A stretch of DNA of 62,479 bases from an uncultured bacterium (lineage in GTDB: Bacteria; Bdellovibrionota_C; UBA2361; CALJRW01): positions 1-62,479 of the forward strand of contig CALJRW010000147.1 of assembly GCA_937976335.1 (NCBI GenBank). Reading direction: 5' to 3'. The notes below the pieces were generated by a model, which was given only the letters and a program-made list of their open reading frames with translations, made no database searches and had not been told where the DNA came from. The stretch's first letter is position 1; every line of letters begins with the position of its first letter. Positions 17,557-26,967 of this stretch are shown one piece after another. The position numbers and the translations under genes are program-made.

Positions 17557-18930
17557 TTATTTAGAGCTCTTAGCTAAATTCGCTTTCTTCTTATTATAGC
17601 TTTTTTCATACCTATGAAAATATTCTCTAATTTCATAGTTTTGAGATAATAGAAATACTTGCTTATCAATTTCCCTACATTCTTCATTCCTACCTGGTTT
17701 TCTAGAAAGGCTATTAATAAGACCTGGACTTGATAATTTTTCTGCCTTTACAAGTAGCTCGCCAAAAGAACTTAGCAAATCTCGAGTTGAATGACGATTA
17801 GAAATTGCCTTTAGATTTGCTTGAGACGAATAAAATCTTTCATAAAAAGAAAGAAAAGCTCTAGCCTTCATAGGATATTTATTTCCTCTAAGAAAAAAAT
17901 ACCCCCAATGTTTAGATCTCCCCTTCGGGCCAAAATATTTAGTTTCTTTATCTTTAAGTGTAAACTTAGCTCCATCAATTTGAGATCTAAGAAAGTAGCT
18001 AAGATTTTTACCTCTTAGCTCATAACAAAACTTTATTTCATCATTTACTACAACAAAATAGTAGTTAGCAACATTATAGTATTCAGCATTTTTTTCTTTT
18101 CTAAAAAAACTTGGAATTACTAAACTATAACTTTCTCCTACTAAACGAGATTTCTTAAATATTGCTACAAAAGCTTTTAGCGCTTCTCTCTGAGACCAAT
18201 TAAAACGATCATAAATCTTTAATGTTTTCGTAGAATATTTTGCTAACGTTATAAACCTTCTAAGAAGTGTAGGATCAAAACGTAATTTTCTTTTCTTATA
18301 ATCTAATTGAAATTCAAGACCGTTTTTGCCCATACGACTACTAAGTGAGTCAATTTGCCTAAATAAAGGATCTCTCGGATGAAGAAATTCAACAGCTGAC
18401 AAAGATTTTCCCTTATATATAGGAAGCTTCACGCTGGGCTTTTTTTCTCCAAGCGCAATATTATAGCCAGCCTTACAAGTTTTACCTTCTAAAATATAAA
18501 CTTGAGAAATTTCATTCGAGCCTAGCAACCTAGAAAGTGCTTTAGTAAATGAAAGTTTATCTTTTGCCCCAAAGGTCTCGATAAGAAAATTATTGTATAA
18601 CTCAAGCAATTGATCCAATCTCTCTTCAGGAAAAAATATCCCATTTTCCGCACGTCTTAAATCTGACTCTATAATCTTTTTATCAAAGATAGTTACAAAT
18701 GTCTCAACAAACTTAAAAACTGATTCATGAGGTTCAAATTTTTTAACTTGAATCTTTACTGCTTCAACTCCTTCTTTCGCTTCTTTAACCTCAGAATTTA
18801 CATCTTGTTTTTTTACTTCTGACGAATCAGTATCTTTAGATGTGCTATCCACCACTTCATTTACAACTTCAGAGGGACTTTCTTCAATCCTTTCTTTTGC
18901 CTCTGTTTGTACATTTTCTTCTGTATTCAT
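17557..18930 (-). CDS. hypothetical protein with acidic N-terminus
   Basis: A 457-residue protein without recognised domains. The first ~75 residues are low-complexity and acidic (rich in Glu, Val, Ser), probably disordered. The remainder is basic, with many Lys, Arg, Phe and Tyr, and no membrane span or signal peptide. Patterns such as GPKGRSKHWGYFFLRGNKYP do not match a family I know. The gene starts at ATG 18930 and stands alone. The hairpin array lies just past its 3' end and could terminate its transcript. Confidence 0.65.
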   Translation of the reverse strand: MNTEENVQTEAKERIEESPSEVVNEVVDSTSKDTDSSEVKKQDVNSEVKEAKEGVEAVKIQVKKFEPHESVFKFVETFVTIFDKKIIESDLRRAENGIFFPEERLDQLLELYNNFLIETFGAKDKLSFTKALSRLLGSNEISQVYILEGKTCKAGYNIALGEKKPSVKLPIYKGKSLSAVEFLHPRDPLFRQIDSLSSRMGKNGLEFQLDYKKRKLRFDPTLLRRFITLAKYSTKTLKIYDRFNWSQREALKAFVAIFKKSRLVGESYSLVIPSFFRKEKNAEYYNVANYYFVVVNDEIKFCYELRGKNLSYFLRSQIDGAKFTLKDKETKYFGPKGRSKHWGYFFLRGNKYPMKARAFLSFYERFYSSQANLKAISNRHSTRDLLSSFGELLVKAEKLSSPGLINSLSRKPGRNEECREIDKQVFLLSQNYEIREYFHRYEKSYNKKKANLAKSSK

Positions 18931-19026
18931 CGAATACTAGAAAAACATAAAACCAACACAAAAAAAAGAGCTTAGTTATCTCAAAAAGTAATTTCTGAAT
19001 AATCGTTTCTTGAAAACCTTTTCCCT

Positions 19027-19047
19027 CATCGCTAAAGCTATGTAGGA
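19027..19047 (-). repeat. CATAGCTTTAGCGA motif, distant copy
   Basis: On the minus strand this reads TCCTACATAGCTTTAGCGATG, matching the tandem motif at 52256-52305. It lies just upstream of the GATTTTGGGATAACTA box and of palindrome copy 2, so several repeat types cluster in this gap. Confidence 0.6.
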
Positions 19048-19072
19048 TAAACCGGTTTCTCTATAACTTATT

Positions 19073-19087
19073 GATTTTGGATAACTA
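19073..19087 (+). repeat. GATTTTGGGATAACTA box, copy 1
   Basis: GATTTTGGATAACTA (one G shorter than the other copies at 34506 and 58642). All three lie in intergenic DNA in the same orientation. This copy and the one at 58642 are preceded by TATAACTTATT. Confidence 0.6.
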
Positions 19088-19107
19088 TTTGTTATTCCTC
19101 AAAAGCT

Positions 19108-19158
19108 ATAAAAAATCCAAAAAGCTCTTTTTTAGAAATTACTTTTTCAATTTTCTAT
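19108..19158. repeat. 51-bp palindromic repeat, copy 2
   Basis: Inverted relative to copy 1. Arms ATAAAAAATCCAAAAAG and CTTTTTCAATTTTCTAT-type flank a conserved centre containing AGAAATTA. Located upstream of crcB, about 40 bases before its ATG. Confidence 0.85.
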
Positions 19159-19198
19159 GCCTTGCAAAAATTTAACACACTAGCCTAATCTAACTAGA

Positions 19199-19552
19199 AT
19201 GAAATTTATTATAGTCGGTCTTGGAGGATTTATTGGTGCAGTTTTACGTTATGTAATCGATCTTAGCTTCACTTCGAACGCTCACTCTTTTCCTAAAAGC
19301 ACCTTCATAGCGAACATATTAGGCTGCTTTCTCGCAGGAATCTTAATCTCTACTGTTTTTACTAAAATTGACAGTCAAAATATTAAACTTTTTCTTTTTA
19401 CTGGCATACTTGGCGCACTAACCACTTTTTCTACTTTTAGTGTTCAAAGCTTAGAAATGATTCTAAATGGGAATTTTCTACAAACTCTAATTTATATTTT
19501 TAGCAGCATTGGATTTGGATTGTTAGCAGTGTTTATTGGAACACAAGTATAG
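19199..19552 (+). CDS. crcB: fluoride exporter CrcB/Fluc
   Basis: A 117-residue four-span membrane protein that forms dual-topology dimers exporting fluoride. Family motifs are GGFIGAVLRY near residues 9-18, NILGCFLAG near residues 44-52, and GALTTFSTFSVQ near residues 75-86, containing the conserved Phe-box. Length is typical. I looked for a fluoride riboswitch upstream and saw none; instead a 51-bp palindrome lies just before the gene. It converges on the pseudokinase gene with a gap of 28 bases. Confidence 0.93.
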   Translation: MKFIIVGLGGFIGAVLRYVIDLSFTSNAHSFPKSTFIANILGCFLAGILISTVFTKIDSQNIKLFLFTGILGALTTFSTFSVQSLEMILNGNFLQTLIYIFSSIGFGLLAVFIGTQV

Positions 19553-19580
19553 AAAGTCTAAATTTCGGATTACAAGCTAA

Positions 19581-21971
19581 CTAACCAATATCAAGTTTAA
19601 ATTTAAGCTCTTTTCTAAGCCTTGGATCTGGTTCAAATTTAATCATTTTTTTGATTAAAGATTTGCTTATTGGATCCGAAGCATCAAGCTTACTATATAC
19701 TAAACTCCTCACCAATGAATCCGGATTTTGCGCTAATATTTCTAACTCAGTCGGACTAGCTTCCCACGGTTTGTTTATTAAATATCTCGCGGCATCAATA
19801 CTATATGCATCCGGACTAGTTAAGTTACTTCTCACAATCAAAAGCTTAACAACTTCTTGAGGAGCTGGAGAAGATTCAAACCAATTGTCTATTAAGGAAT
19901 GTTCATTAACTCTTAACGCTCTTAATAAAAATACAGTTTGAGAGCGTGTAAATTTATTTAAGTTACTCGCAAGAAAATTTAAAGTTGGTTCATCAGTATT
20001 TTTAAATTGCTTTCTAACTTCATTTAACGCAGTATTTTTAGTAGAAGATATAGGAAACGTTACTAAATCAAGGATATACTCAAATGATAAAGTCTTATCA
20101 AATCCACCTGAGGCAAGAGCAAGTTTGACCCTTGATGTTATCTTTCCCCAGTCAATACTCTCATTTTGAGTAAACCAATTAAATAAAATATCAAGACTTT
20201 CATCTCCTGATTTTAAAAGCTCTATAGATTGAGCAAAAAAACTTTCTGGTAAATCTTTATGCCCTATAAAAAGACCTAATTTTGAAAGAGAACTAACTGG
20301 GTCCTTTATCTCTCCAATAAAAGCTTGAATTGATCTTAAGCTATAATCACCTGATAAAATTTTAACTACAGCATGAGTTGAAATTTCTGAAAAATCTTTA
20401 ACCCCTAACTTAACTATTCCAGAAAAAACTTTTCCCTTTATCCCAGGAAGTTTAGTTAAACTTAGAACTGATATTTCTTGCCCACGACTTTCCAACTCTC
20501 CTAAACTCGCACTAGAAAGAAGGCCAAATAAAGCTCCAGGATGAACTTCATTATACTTTATTTTTGGCGGATCTCTATCCATTAACTTATGAAGAGCCAA
20601 ACTCAACAATTGCTTTCTATCATCTAAACTAATCTCGTTTTCCCACTCTGGATTAAAGACCTTTATAATCAATTCACTATTAACCTTCTGCCTTTTATTT
20701 CCAGAAAAAATATCTTCTAAAATAACAAGCTCAGCATTTTCGTCACTATAATCAACTGCATCCTCTGCAACCTTTGCCATCTTTGAAGGTACAGCACTTT
20801 GCCAAAACTGTTTGTAATTAACAGCTATAGGCCTGCCATCACTTTTGGAACTAAAAAAATAATATCCAAGTGCTAATATTAGACCTAAAATTGCCATATA
20901 AAATAGCGAACTTGAGTTGCTTTTTTTAACTCTTCTTTGAGACTTAGGAATCTTTGCCTCATTATAAACTTTTTTAGCATCAAGTAGCTTTTCTTCTTTT
21001 ATTGGATTTTCCTCTTTTTTTATACTTGAAAAAGTTTCTAGGACAGCATCATTTCTTGATTTAAGTTGACTATTTTTCTCTTCTATCAAACCTCTAATTT
21101 GACTAACCAAATCTGGCCCTAAGCGTGTAGTACCTTGCAACCATGAAAGTGCATCTTCAACTGAAGGTTGACTCTGCAGACTGAAAAGGTCGCTTGAAGT
21201 TCCAGAAGACTTATTAAAAAAATTACCAAAGATTTTTTCAACTTCTTCTATTTTAGGCCTTTCCTCGACTGTTTCACTTAACATTCTCGCAATACAATAA
21301 ATTTGAGGAGTGTTAAAACATATTTCACCCAAGCTTTTTAAGGTAAATCCTAAACCAAATATATCAATAGCACTCCTGTTTTGTTCATTTGATTCAATCA
21401 GTTCAATTACGTCTTTAAAAGATTTATCTCTAACTTCAGGAGCAAATGACTCCCTTTGAAAATCATCTAAAAGACCAAAATTAAAGTCAATCACAACAGG
21501 CTGCCCCTCTTCCACACCAATATTTTCAGGACAAAGATGAGCATGTATAACTCCATCAGAAAGCCATTCTTTGACTTGCAATATCAAGTTTGGAACTAAG
21601 AGCTTTAAATTATTTTCCACTTCCTCTCTAGTCAGATCAACTAAAGTTCTTTGAAAGAAAGACCTCTTCATCCAAAACTGCCCGTTTGATTCACCTACTC
21701 CACTAATTCCATATTTACTCGCAAACTGAGCAGTTTTATAAAACTCTTTTCTAAACAAACTAATCACTAACTCGCTATCTTTAAAATCTGGATTAGAAAA
21801 TCTTATTAAGCTTATTCTGCTTCCTTCAATTGTGATTGGCTTTGAATTTCGAAGAGCCTCTCCTAGCAAAAGTCCTGTTAGATCTCCTGGACGACCAGCA
21901 CGATTAAAATAATCAAGCGCTTTGCGACTTTGTTCTTCTGATAATTCTGTAAGAGAGAGTACTTGTGTCAT
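19581..21971 (-). CDS. membrane-anchored Ser/Thr pseudokinase-like protein
   Basis: A 796-residue protein. The N-terminal ~260 residues resemble a eukaryotic-like kinase C-lobe: VIHAHLCPENIGV stands where HRDLKPEN is expected and VVIDFNFGLLDDF where DFG is expected. The catalytic Asp is replaced (HAH instead of HRD), Gly of DFG is Asn, and no glycine-rich loop or VAIK-type Lys is evident, so it is probably inactive. One membrane span near residue 345-368 follows. The remaining ~420 residues, presumably periplasmic, are helical and HEAT-like. It may act as a scaffold; the FHA protein at 4774 is a speculative partner. A downstream ispG is not linked by overlap. Confidence 0.72.
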   Translation of the reverse strand: MTQVLSLTELSEEQSRKALDYFNRAGRPGDLTGLLLGEALRNSKPITIEGSRISLIRFSNPDFKDSELVISLFRKEFYKTAQFASKYGISGVGESNGQFWMKRSFFQRTLVDLTREEVENNLKLLVPNLILQVKEWLSDGVIHAHLCPENIGVEEGQPVVIDFNFGLLDDFQRESFAPEVRDKSFKDVIELIESNEQNRSAIDIFGLGFTLKSLGEICFNTPQIYCIARMLSETVEERPKIEEVEKIFGNFFNKSSGTSSDLFSLQSQPSVEDALSWLQGTTRLGPDLVSQIRGLIEEKNSQLKSRNDAVLETFSSIKKEENPIKEEKLLDAKKVYNEAKIPKSQRRVKKSNSSSLFYMAILGLILALGYYFFSSKSDGRPIAVNYKQFWQSAVPSKMAKVAEDAVDYSDENAELVILEDIFSGNKRQKVNSELIIKVFNPEWENEISLDDRKQLLSLALHKLMDRDPPKIKYNEVHPGALFGLLSSASLGELESRGQEISVLSLTKLPGIKGKVFSGIVKLGVKDFSEISTHAVVKILSGDYSLRSIQAFIGEIKDPVSSLSKLGLFIGHKDLPESFFAQSIELLKSGDESLDILFNWFTQNESIDWGKITSRVKLALASGGFDKTLSFEYILDLVTFPISSTKNTALNEVRKQFKNTDEPTLNFLASNLNKFTRSQTVFLLRALRVNEHSLIDNWFESSPAPQEVVKLLIVRSNLTSPDAYSIDAARYLINKPWEASPTELEILAQNPDSLVRSLVYSKLDASDPISKSLIKKMIKFEPDPRLRKELKFKLDIG

Positions 21972-22149
21972 TTCGTAAAACCTATACGGGGCTTATTAAA
22001 AAAAGTCCCATAAGTAAATTAAGTGTATTAGGTGTAGCAAATTTGGGCAATATGTCCTTGATGCTTATCAAAGCTCATAAGTTAAGGAGTATTTTTCGCT
22101 TCTAAGAAATAGTTTTGGTAACGAAAATCAAAAAAACTACACTATAATT

Positions 22150-23289
22150 CTAGCTTAATTTTTCAGCAATAATCTTATCAAGCTCAATTTTTAGTTTAGG
22201 CAATATCTCATCATAGCTAAAAGCTCCTAAGGCTTCTTCCCCTTTTTTAAGATTTACATGCTTTGGAGCACACCATAGACCAAGATCTGCATCATCCGTC
22301 TCCCCTGGCCCATTCACTCTGCAACCCATGACTGCAATTGTTACATCTTCATCCTTAGCGTACTCAGTCATTTCCTTCACTTTTTGAGCAAGCTCAATAA
22401 AGGCCTCGTTTTCAACTCGAGAACACGAAGGGCAAGAGATAATATTCATTCCTTTATTTTCAAACTTAGGGACAGATCTAAACTTTCCAGCATAAACGTC
22501 TTCAACAATTTTTTTACCTATTAATATTTCTCTATACTTTTCATCAAACGGGAGAGTTAAAGAAACTCTTAAAGTATCTCCTATCCCAATAGCTAACAAG
22601 TTTTCAAAAGCAACTCGAGATTTTATTTCACCCATAGGAAGCATTCCAGCCTCTGTAACACCAAGATGAAGAGCAATATGCGGGAACTCACTTGCAAACA
22701 TTTTATTTATCTCAACAACATCATTAGGATCTGAACTTTTTAAAGAAACAAGAAAGTTTTCAAAACCTAATTCGTCCATAATTCCTACATGCTCTTTAGC
22801 AGAATCTAGAGCTGCACTAAATCTATTCTCTGCTTTCTCTTTTGCACTTGGATCGATTGAGCCAAAGTTTACCCCAATTCTAATTGCACAATTGTTTTGA
22901 CCAGCGTGATCAACTAAAAAAGCAACTTTTTCTTTTACAGAAATATTTTTTTCATGATGATGAAGATGTCCTGGATTATACCTTATCTTATCCACAAAAG
23001 GCCCTACATCTTTTACAAGACGATATGATTCTTGCAGATCTACAACCAATCTAGCTGAAGTTTCTTTCCTTAGCTGTTCTAGTGCCTTTACATCTTTTTT
23101 AGAATCTATTGCAACACGAATTAAATCCGCACCATTCTCTTCCAACATTCTAATCTGTTTAAGAGTGGCTTCAATATCTTGCGTTTTAGTAGCACTCATA
23201 GATTGAACTGCTATTGGATGTCCCTGACCTATCGTAATATTACCCACTTTTACAGGTCTTGTTTTATTTCTTTTGATTTTTAAACTCAT
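22150..23289 (-). CDS. ispG: 4-hydroxy-3-methylbut-2-en-1-yl diphosphate synthase
   Basis: Penultimate enzyme of the MEP isoprenoid pathway, a [4Fe-4S] protein. The 379-residue length fits bacterial IspG (GcpE). Diagnostic sequences are [11 protein letters not shown] near residue 30, IRYNPGH, SLKSSDP, and the cluster-binding region [14 protein letters not shown] plus [10 protein letters not shown], giving three Cys ligands. The gene shows that isoprenoids are made by the MEP rather than the mevalonate route. It stands alone on the minus strand, diverging from a small secreted protein only 48 bases away. Confidence 0.96.
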   Translation of the reverse strand: MSLKIKRNKTRPVKVGNITIGQGHPIAVQSMSATKTQDIEATLKQIRMLEENGADLIRVAIDSKKDVKALEQLRKETSARLVVDLQESYRLVKDVGPFVDKIRYNPGHLHHHEKNISVKEKVAFLVDHAGQNNCAIRIGVNFGSIDPSAKEKAENRFSAALDSAKEHVGIMDELGFENFLVSLKSSDPNDVVEINKMFASEFPHIALHLGVTEAGMLPMGEIKSRVAFENLLAIGIGDTLRVSLTLPFDEKYREILIGKKIVEDVYAGKFRSVPKFENKGMNIISCPSCSRVENEAFIELAQKVKEMTEYAKDEDVTIAVMGCRVNGPGETDDADLGLWCAPKHVNLKKGEEALGAFSYDEILPKLKIELDKIIAEKLS

Positions 23290-23337
23290 AAATTTTATAT
23301 ATACATGTAGTTAATAAAACACTATTATCAATGAATC

Positions 23338-23694
23338 ATGAAAACAATACTAACACTAATTTTATTTATTTTTCTAAATCAATACTCTTTTGCTGATGGT
23401 TCAGAAAATATCTATCCAACATGGAAACTCATGAAAGACAAAGAAAAACAACAGCTTATGCATGGCTATAGAGCTGGCTGGGAAGATTTCAATAAAGTCT
23501 TAGACATAGTAGAAGAATTTGTTCAAAATAACCCCGAAGAGGCTAAATCAAGCATTGCTCAATTAAAGCAAATTTACAGCTTACCTGACTCTTCTGTCGA
23601 GAAGTTAGTTAATGAAATAGATGGATTTTATAAAGTTGCAAAAAATAGAACTGCCCCACTTTCAAAAGCTCTAACTTCTATAAAAAATAAATGA
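23338..23694 (+). CDS. small secreted protein, unknown
   Basis: A 118-residue protein with a clear signal peptide (MKTILTLILFIFLNQYSFA then Asp-Gly). The mature part is helical and charged, with no cysteines and no recognised motif. It is followed after 41 bases by the PRTase and mscL on the same strand, so the three may form an operon. Confidence 0.65.
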   Translation: MKTILTLILFIFLNQYSFADGSENIYPTWKLMKDKEKQQLMHGYRAGWEDFNKVLDIVEEFVQNNPEEAKSSIAQLKQIYSLPDSSVEKLVNEIDGFYKVAKNRTAPLSKALTSIKNK

Positions 23695-23735
23695 CACATC
23701 TAGTAACACACCTACTATTTTAGGAGATATAATAA

Positions 23736-24272
23736 ATGGTTTCAGAAAGTGACATAAAAGATATTTTTGATAAAATTACAGAAACTTATCAAGATCCTGT
23801 GCCTATCGGAGGACGTTGCGAATCAAACGTGTATTACCGAACGGAAGATCTAACTGACGAAAATTTAAACATGTGCGCTGAGTTTGTTGCTTTCAGAATT
23901 AGAAACGTAACCAGTCCTTACGAACCTGAAGTATTATTTAAACTTCCTGGAGGATACAGTTTTTTTGCTGAAAGGCTTTTTGCATTTTACAAAGAAATAT
24001 CACCTAATCCTGATAAAATAGAATTAGTTCAATACTTAGAAAGCAAAATCACAAACGGTCAAGGAGAGACCTATAGAGGCAGAAACACAGTACTTATAAC
24101 TGATGTCATCACAACTGCTAGATCTAGTTTAGAAGCTCATACAAAAGCTACATTAAAAGGAATTAATGTACTTTGTTGGGCAACTTTAATTGATAGAACT
24201 TTTGGTCCAGGACCAGTGCCTGTAGTTTCAGCACTGACTGGAGCACCAGTTAGGGTTTTATCTAATATGTAA
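23736..24272 (+). CDS. phosphoribosyltransferase, orotate-PRTase-like
   Basis: A 178-residue type I PRTase. [16 protein letters not shown] near residues 127-142 is the PRPP-binding loop in its orotate phosphoribosyltransferase-like form. The remainder is less typical: the N-terminal half has [15 protein letters not shown] where PyrE has its substrate region, so pyrimidine synthesis is not assured. A strong ribosome binding site (AGGAG) precedes the ATG. It lies between a small secreted protein and mscL. Confidence 0.75.
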   Translation: MVSESDIKDIFDKITETYQDPVPIGGRCESNVYYRTEDLTDENLNMCAEFVAFRIRNVTSPYEPEVLFKLPGGYSFFAERLFAFYKEISPNPDKIELVQYLESKITNGQGETYRGRNTVLITDVITTARSSLEAHTKATLKGINVLCWATLIDRTFGPGPVPVVSALTGAPVRVLSNM

Positions 24273-24301
24273 TAACTTTAACTTTTTATAGGAGAAAAAA
24301 C

Positions 24302-24694
24302 ATGGGACTAGGATCGGAATTTAAAGAATTTGCACTAAACGGAAGTTTTGTTGATATGGCAGTTGGGATTATCATTGGCGCTGCAACAGGAACTGTGGTG
24401 ACATCACTTGTAGGTGATATTCTTAACCCTATCATTGGAACTGTAATGGGCGGAACTGACTTCTCAAATATGGGAATGGTTCTTAAAGAAGCAGTAGGAG
24501 AGGCACCTGCAGTAATGATTAAGTACGGTGCTTTTATTCAAAGTATTATTAACTTTTTAATTGTTGCTTTTGTAATCTTTATGATTGTTAGAGCTATTAA
24601 TTCTATGAAAAAAGCAGCTGCTGAAGAGCCTGCTGAGCCGACTACGGAAGAGACTCTTCTTACTGAGATTAGAGATCTTTTGGCTAAGAATTAG
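24302..24694 (+). CDS. mscL: large-conductance mechanosensitive channel
   Basis: A 130-residue two-span inner membrane channel that opens under hypo-osmotic stress to save the cell from lysis. Family hallmarks are the N-terminal amphipathic helix ([22 protein letters not shown]), the pore-lining Gly/Ala-rich first helix, a periplasmic loop, the second span, and a charged C-terminal helix ending [11 protein letters not shown] good ribosome binding site (AGGAG) is present, and a strong intrinsic terminator lies 15 bases after the stop. Confidence 0.97.
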   Translation: MGLGSEFKEFALNGSFVDMAVGIIIGAATGTVVTSLVGDILNPIIGTVMGGTDFSNMGMVLKEAVGEAPAVMIKYGAFIQSIINFLIVAFVIFMIVRAINSMKKAAAEEPAEPTTEETLLTEIRDLLAKN

Positions 24695-24708
24695 TAATTA
24701 ATTTTTGA

Positions 24709-24754
24709 CTTAGGGCTCAAAGCACATGCATTTTGAGCCCTAAGGTTTTTCTTT
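24709..24754 (+). terminator. intrinsic terminator after mscL
   Basis: Perfect 13-bp inverted repeat (CTTAGGGCTCAAA, 24709-24721, and TTTGAGCCCTAAG, 24732-24744) with a 10-base loop, followed by GTTTTTCTTT. This is the textbook layout for rho-independent termination. Confidence 0.9.
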
Positions 24755-24783
24755 AGTCAGAAACTTTCTTGAAGAAAAAGTAG

Positions 24784-24847
24784 ACCCTCCAGAGCGTTAT
24801 AATTATTTTTTTTTGTAACGCCACAATAAAAAAGAGGCCTGAGGGTT
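24784..24847. repeat. nested hairpin, possible variable-stem unit D
   Basis: Outer arms ACCCTCCAG (24784-24792) and CTGAGGGTT (24839-24847) pair with one bulge; an inner stem GCGTTA/TAACGC is followed by CACAATAAAAAAGAGG. The plan resembles units A-C but the sequence match is weak. It lies between convergent genes and could simply be a bidirectional terminator. Confidence 0.5.
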
Positions 24848-24901
24848 AAAAAAAGTTTTATCTATTATCTATTTTACATAATTTCCTAAGGCTTTAATTA
24901 T

Positions 24902-25453
24902 CTACAGAACCTTCTTCCTCTTCAAAGGAATAACATTCTCCGGCCTAACATCCAAAGCTATTTTCTCAACTTCAATATTAACTTCTGGACTCACAACTTC
25001 AACACCACGCGCAACTTTTCCATGATCTAGCAAGTCTTGTAACTCACTACAAACGGCAGCATAAGCCTCAACCTTAGCTTTAAATTGAATTAATTCATGG
25101 CTCAAATTTTTAGCTTTAACAAACTGAAGCTTATTTACTAGTTGATTAAGCAAATCTACTTTTAAGTGAAACTCCGTCTCGGTTTCTCTGTACAAACTAA
25201 AAAAATCATCTCTAATTGCATAAGCTTTATCAACGAGAGCTCTACCTTGAAAGCTTAGATGCGCAGATTGAAGCATTTCTAGCAAAAGCCTATTAGCCTC
25301 TCTCCATTCTAGAACTTGCCTAAAATAGCCTTCTCTCTTAGAGCTTAGAGAGGTTTTTGCCTCTGCTTTTTCAAGAGAACTATACAGTTTTACTGCTTTT
25401 TTTGACTTTTTCATTAGTTCTAAAAATCGAACCAAAAAACTTTCGGATGACAT
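24902..25453 (-). CDS. hypothetical helical protein
   Basis: A 183-residue protein, highly helical and charged, with likely coiled-coil stretches (residues ~15-135) and a hydrophilic C-terminus ending in a Lys/Arg-rich tail. No signal peptide, membrane span or known motif. It starts at ATG 25453 and diverges from the phosphodiester glycosidase gene with very little space, so the two promoters must overlap each other or the coding starts. Confidence 0.6.
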   Translation of the reverse strand: MSSESFLVRFLELMKKSKKAVKLYSSLEKAEAKTSLSSKREGYFRQVLEWREANRLLLEMLQSAHLSFQGRALVDKAYAIRDDFFSLYRETETEFHLKVDLLNQLVNKLQFVKAKNLSHELIQFKAKVEAYAAVCSELQDLLDHGKVARGVEVVSPEVNIEVEKIALDVRPENVIPLKRKKVL

Positions 25454-25505
25454 AAGACTGTTCTATAGTATGGGCAAACTAATTGCAACAAAATTAAATA
25501 AATCA

Positions 25506-26303
25506 ATGAAGAACATTCTACAAAATTTATCACTAAAAAGTAAATTTTTTTTTCTTCTTATCTTTCTATCTACTTATGCAATCTTTCCCGGGCTCACCAA
25601 AAACCTCTTTGCAGATTGGGAAAATCTTTCTCAAGGAATGGAAACTAAAAAAATTTCTTTAACTGGAGCTTTTTTTAGCCCTGAACTACTGTTACTAAAA
25701 GCAGATCTAAAGCAATTTACTGTAAAGGTAGTCCAATCAAGCAGCTTTGAATTAAAAAATAGTAATGTGCGAGAACTTTCTTTAAAATCTGGAGCCTTGC
25801 TTGGAATAAATGCAAGTTTTTTTGACGAAAAAGGGAAAGCAATCGGCCTAATAGTTAACAAAGGACGAACAGAACAAAAAATTCATAAAGGTGGAAATAC
25901 ACTTACAGGAATTTTTGCGAAGTACGAAAATACTTATAAGATAGTACATAAAAGTAAGTTCATTCTTGAAGGAGCACTTGAAGCTATTCAATCTGGCCCA
26001 AGACTTGTATCTCAGGGTAAAGCCATAAAAGGAGTTAGCTTAGGTATACCCAAAAGACGAGCAGGTCTCTGCTTGTTAAAAGAGAATAAAATTATCTTCT
26101 ACGTAAGCTCTAGCTTTACCGGAGTTAGCCTCAAAGACATGCAAGGTATTCTCATTAACGAGGGTTGTAAAACGGCTTTAAACCTTGATGGTGGCGGCTC
26201 AGCTCAGCTATATATAGCTCAGAACGAGAATGCTGGTCACCCTGAAATAAATATCTACGGAAGAGATAACATACCAGTCATATTAGGTTTATTTAAAAAA
26301 TAG
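25506..26303 (+). CDS. phosphodiester glycosidase (NAGPA) domain protein
   Basis: Exported protein with the DUF2233/NAGPA fold: GALLGINASFFDEKGKAIGL in the middle and the C-terminal NLDGGGSAQLYI block, both diagnostic. The human relative removes GlcNAc from phosphodiester-linked mannose; bacterial members are thought to act on exopolysaccharide or cell-wall phosphodiester sugars. I choose the ATG at 25506, which gives a short positively charged start followed by a hydrophobic export segment; a longer frame starts at ATG 25470, only 16 bases from the divergent gene. A hairpin follows the stop. Confidence 0.8.
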   Translation: MKNILQNLSLKSKFFFLLIFLSTYAIFPGLTKNLFADWENLSQGMETKKISLTGAFFSPELLLLKADLKQFTVKVVQSSSFELKNSNVRELSLKSGALLGINASFFDEKGKAIGLIVNKGRTEQKIHKGGNTLTGIFAKYENTYKIVHKSKFILEGALEAIQSGPRLVSQGKAIKGVSLGIPKRRAGLCLLKENKIIFYVSSSFTGVSLKDMQGILINEGCKTALNLDGGGSAQLYIAQNENAGHPEINIYGRDNIPVILGLFKK

Positions 26304-26372
26304 ACAACTATATTTTAACTTATTTAAACTTTTTACGTTGACATTGCCTACCTAAATTTAATAAAGTCACTG

Positions 26373-26418
26373 CTAGCGTTTGTAAAGCAAACGCTGGTAA
26401 CTTTTGTCTTTATTTTTG
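26373..26418 (+). terminator. hairpin after NAGPA gene, possible terminator
   Basis: AGCGTTTG (26375-26382) and CAAACGCT (26388-26395) form a perfect 8-bp stem with a 5-base loop, extended by CT/GG. The following AACTTTTGTCTTTATTTTTG is T-rich but interrupted, so termination is plausible rather than certain. It precedes the MerR-like gene. Confidence 0.5.
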
Positions 26419-26431
26419 CTTACAAGGAACT

Positions 26432-26947
26432 ATGGCAGTACATTTGCTCGATCGGGAATTTTCCGCAAAGGACGTACAATCTATTTTAAGAAGATTGACT
26501 GGAGGAACTGAGAAAATCGGTTTAGCCCTACTTAATTACTATGCACGCACAGATTTGGTGCCTACCTCTGGTAGCACTATTAATCGAGGTAGACGTAAAT
26601 ACTCTTACTCTGACCTCATCTTACTTTGCTGGCTTTTTAGAATGAAAAGAGAAGGCTTGCCTGTAAATAGATTTAGACAAGGAATAGATTATCTAAGAAA
26701 AAAACTTCCCAAACTTTATAAAAATCCTGCTGACATGATAATGCTTACAGATGGAAAAAATTTATTCATTAAACATAGAATTGAAGATAAAGACCAAATT
26801 GCCGAAGTCCTTACTGGTAAAAAAGCTGGACAATATGTTTGGGCCTATGCAATTGGATCTTTAATCGAAGAAGTAGATAAAATTGTTGACGAACATCACG
26901 CAACAACTTTCGAACAAAGCACCACTCCAATAACTCAAGTTGCTTAG
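26432..26947 (+). CDS. MerR-like HTH transcriptional regulator
   Basis: A 171-residue protein whose first ~95 residues match a winged-helix MerR domain: LLNYYARTDLVPTSG, GRRKYSYSDLILLCWLFRMKREG and LPVNRFRQGIDYLRKKLP. The C-terminal part has no metal-binding cysteines and shows SpoVT/antitoxin-like or unknown character. AAGGA lies five bases before the ATG. A small membrane protein (DUF5989-like) follows after 20 bases and could be cotranscribed. Confidence 0.75.
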   Translation: MAVHLLDREFSAKDVQSILRRLTGGTEKIGLALLNYYARTDLVPTSGSTINRGRRKYSYSDLILLCWLFRMKREGLPVNRFRQGIDYLRKKLPKLYKNPADMIMLTDGKNLFIKHRIEDKDQIAEVLTGKKAGQYVWAYAIGSLIEEVDKIVDEHHATTFEQSTTPITQVA

Positions 26948-26967
26948 TTTTTTTTATTTCAATTAAG

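Noticed and set aside
19100..19198. Fluoride riboswitch before crcB
   Set aside because: I could not find the conserved pseudoknot motifs. The space is occupied by a 51-bp palindrome copy.
24784..24847. Including unit D as a firm member of the variable-stem family
   Set aside because: Its inner loop is longer and the linker match is weak. A bidirectional terminator between convergent genes explains it.
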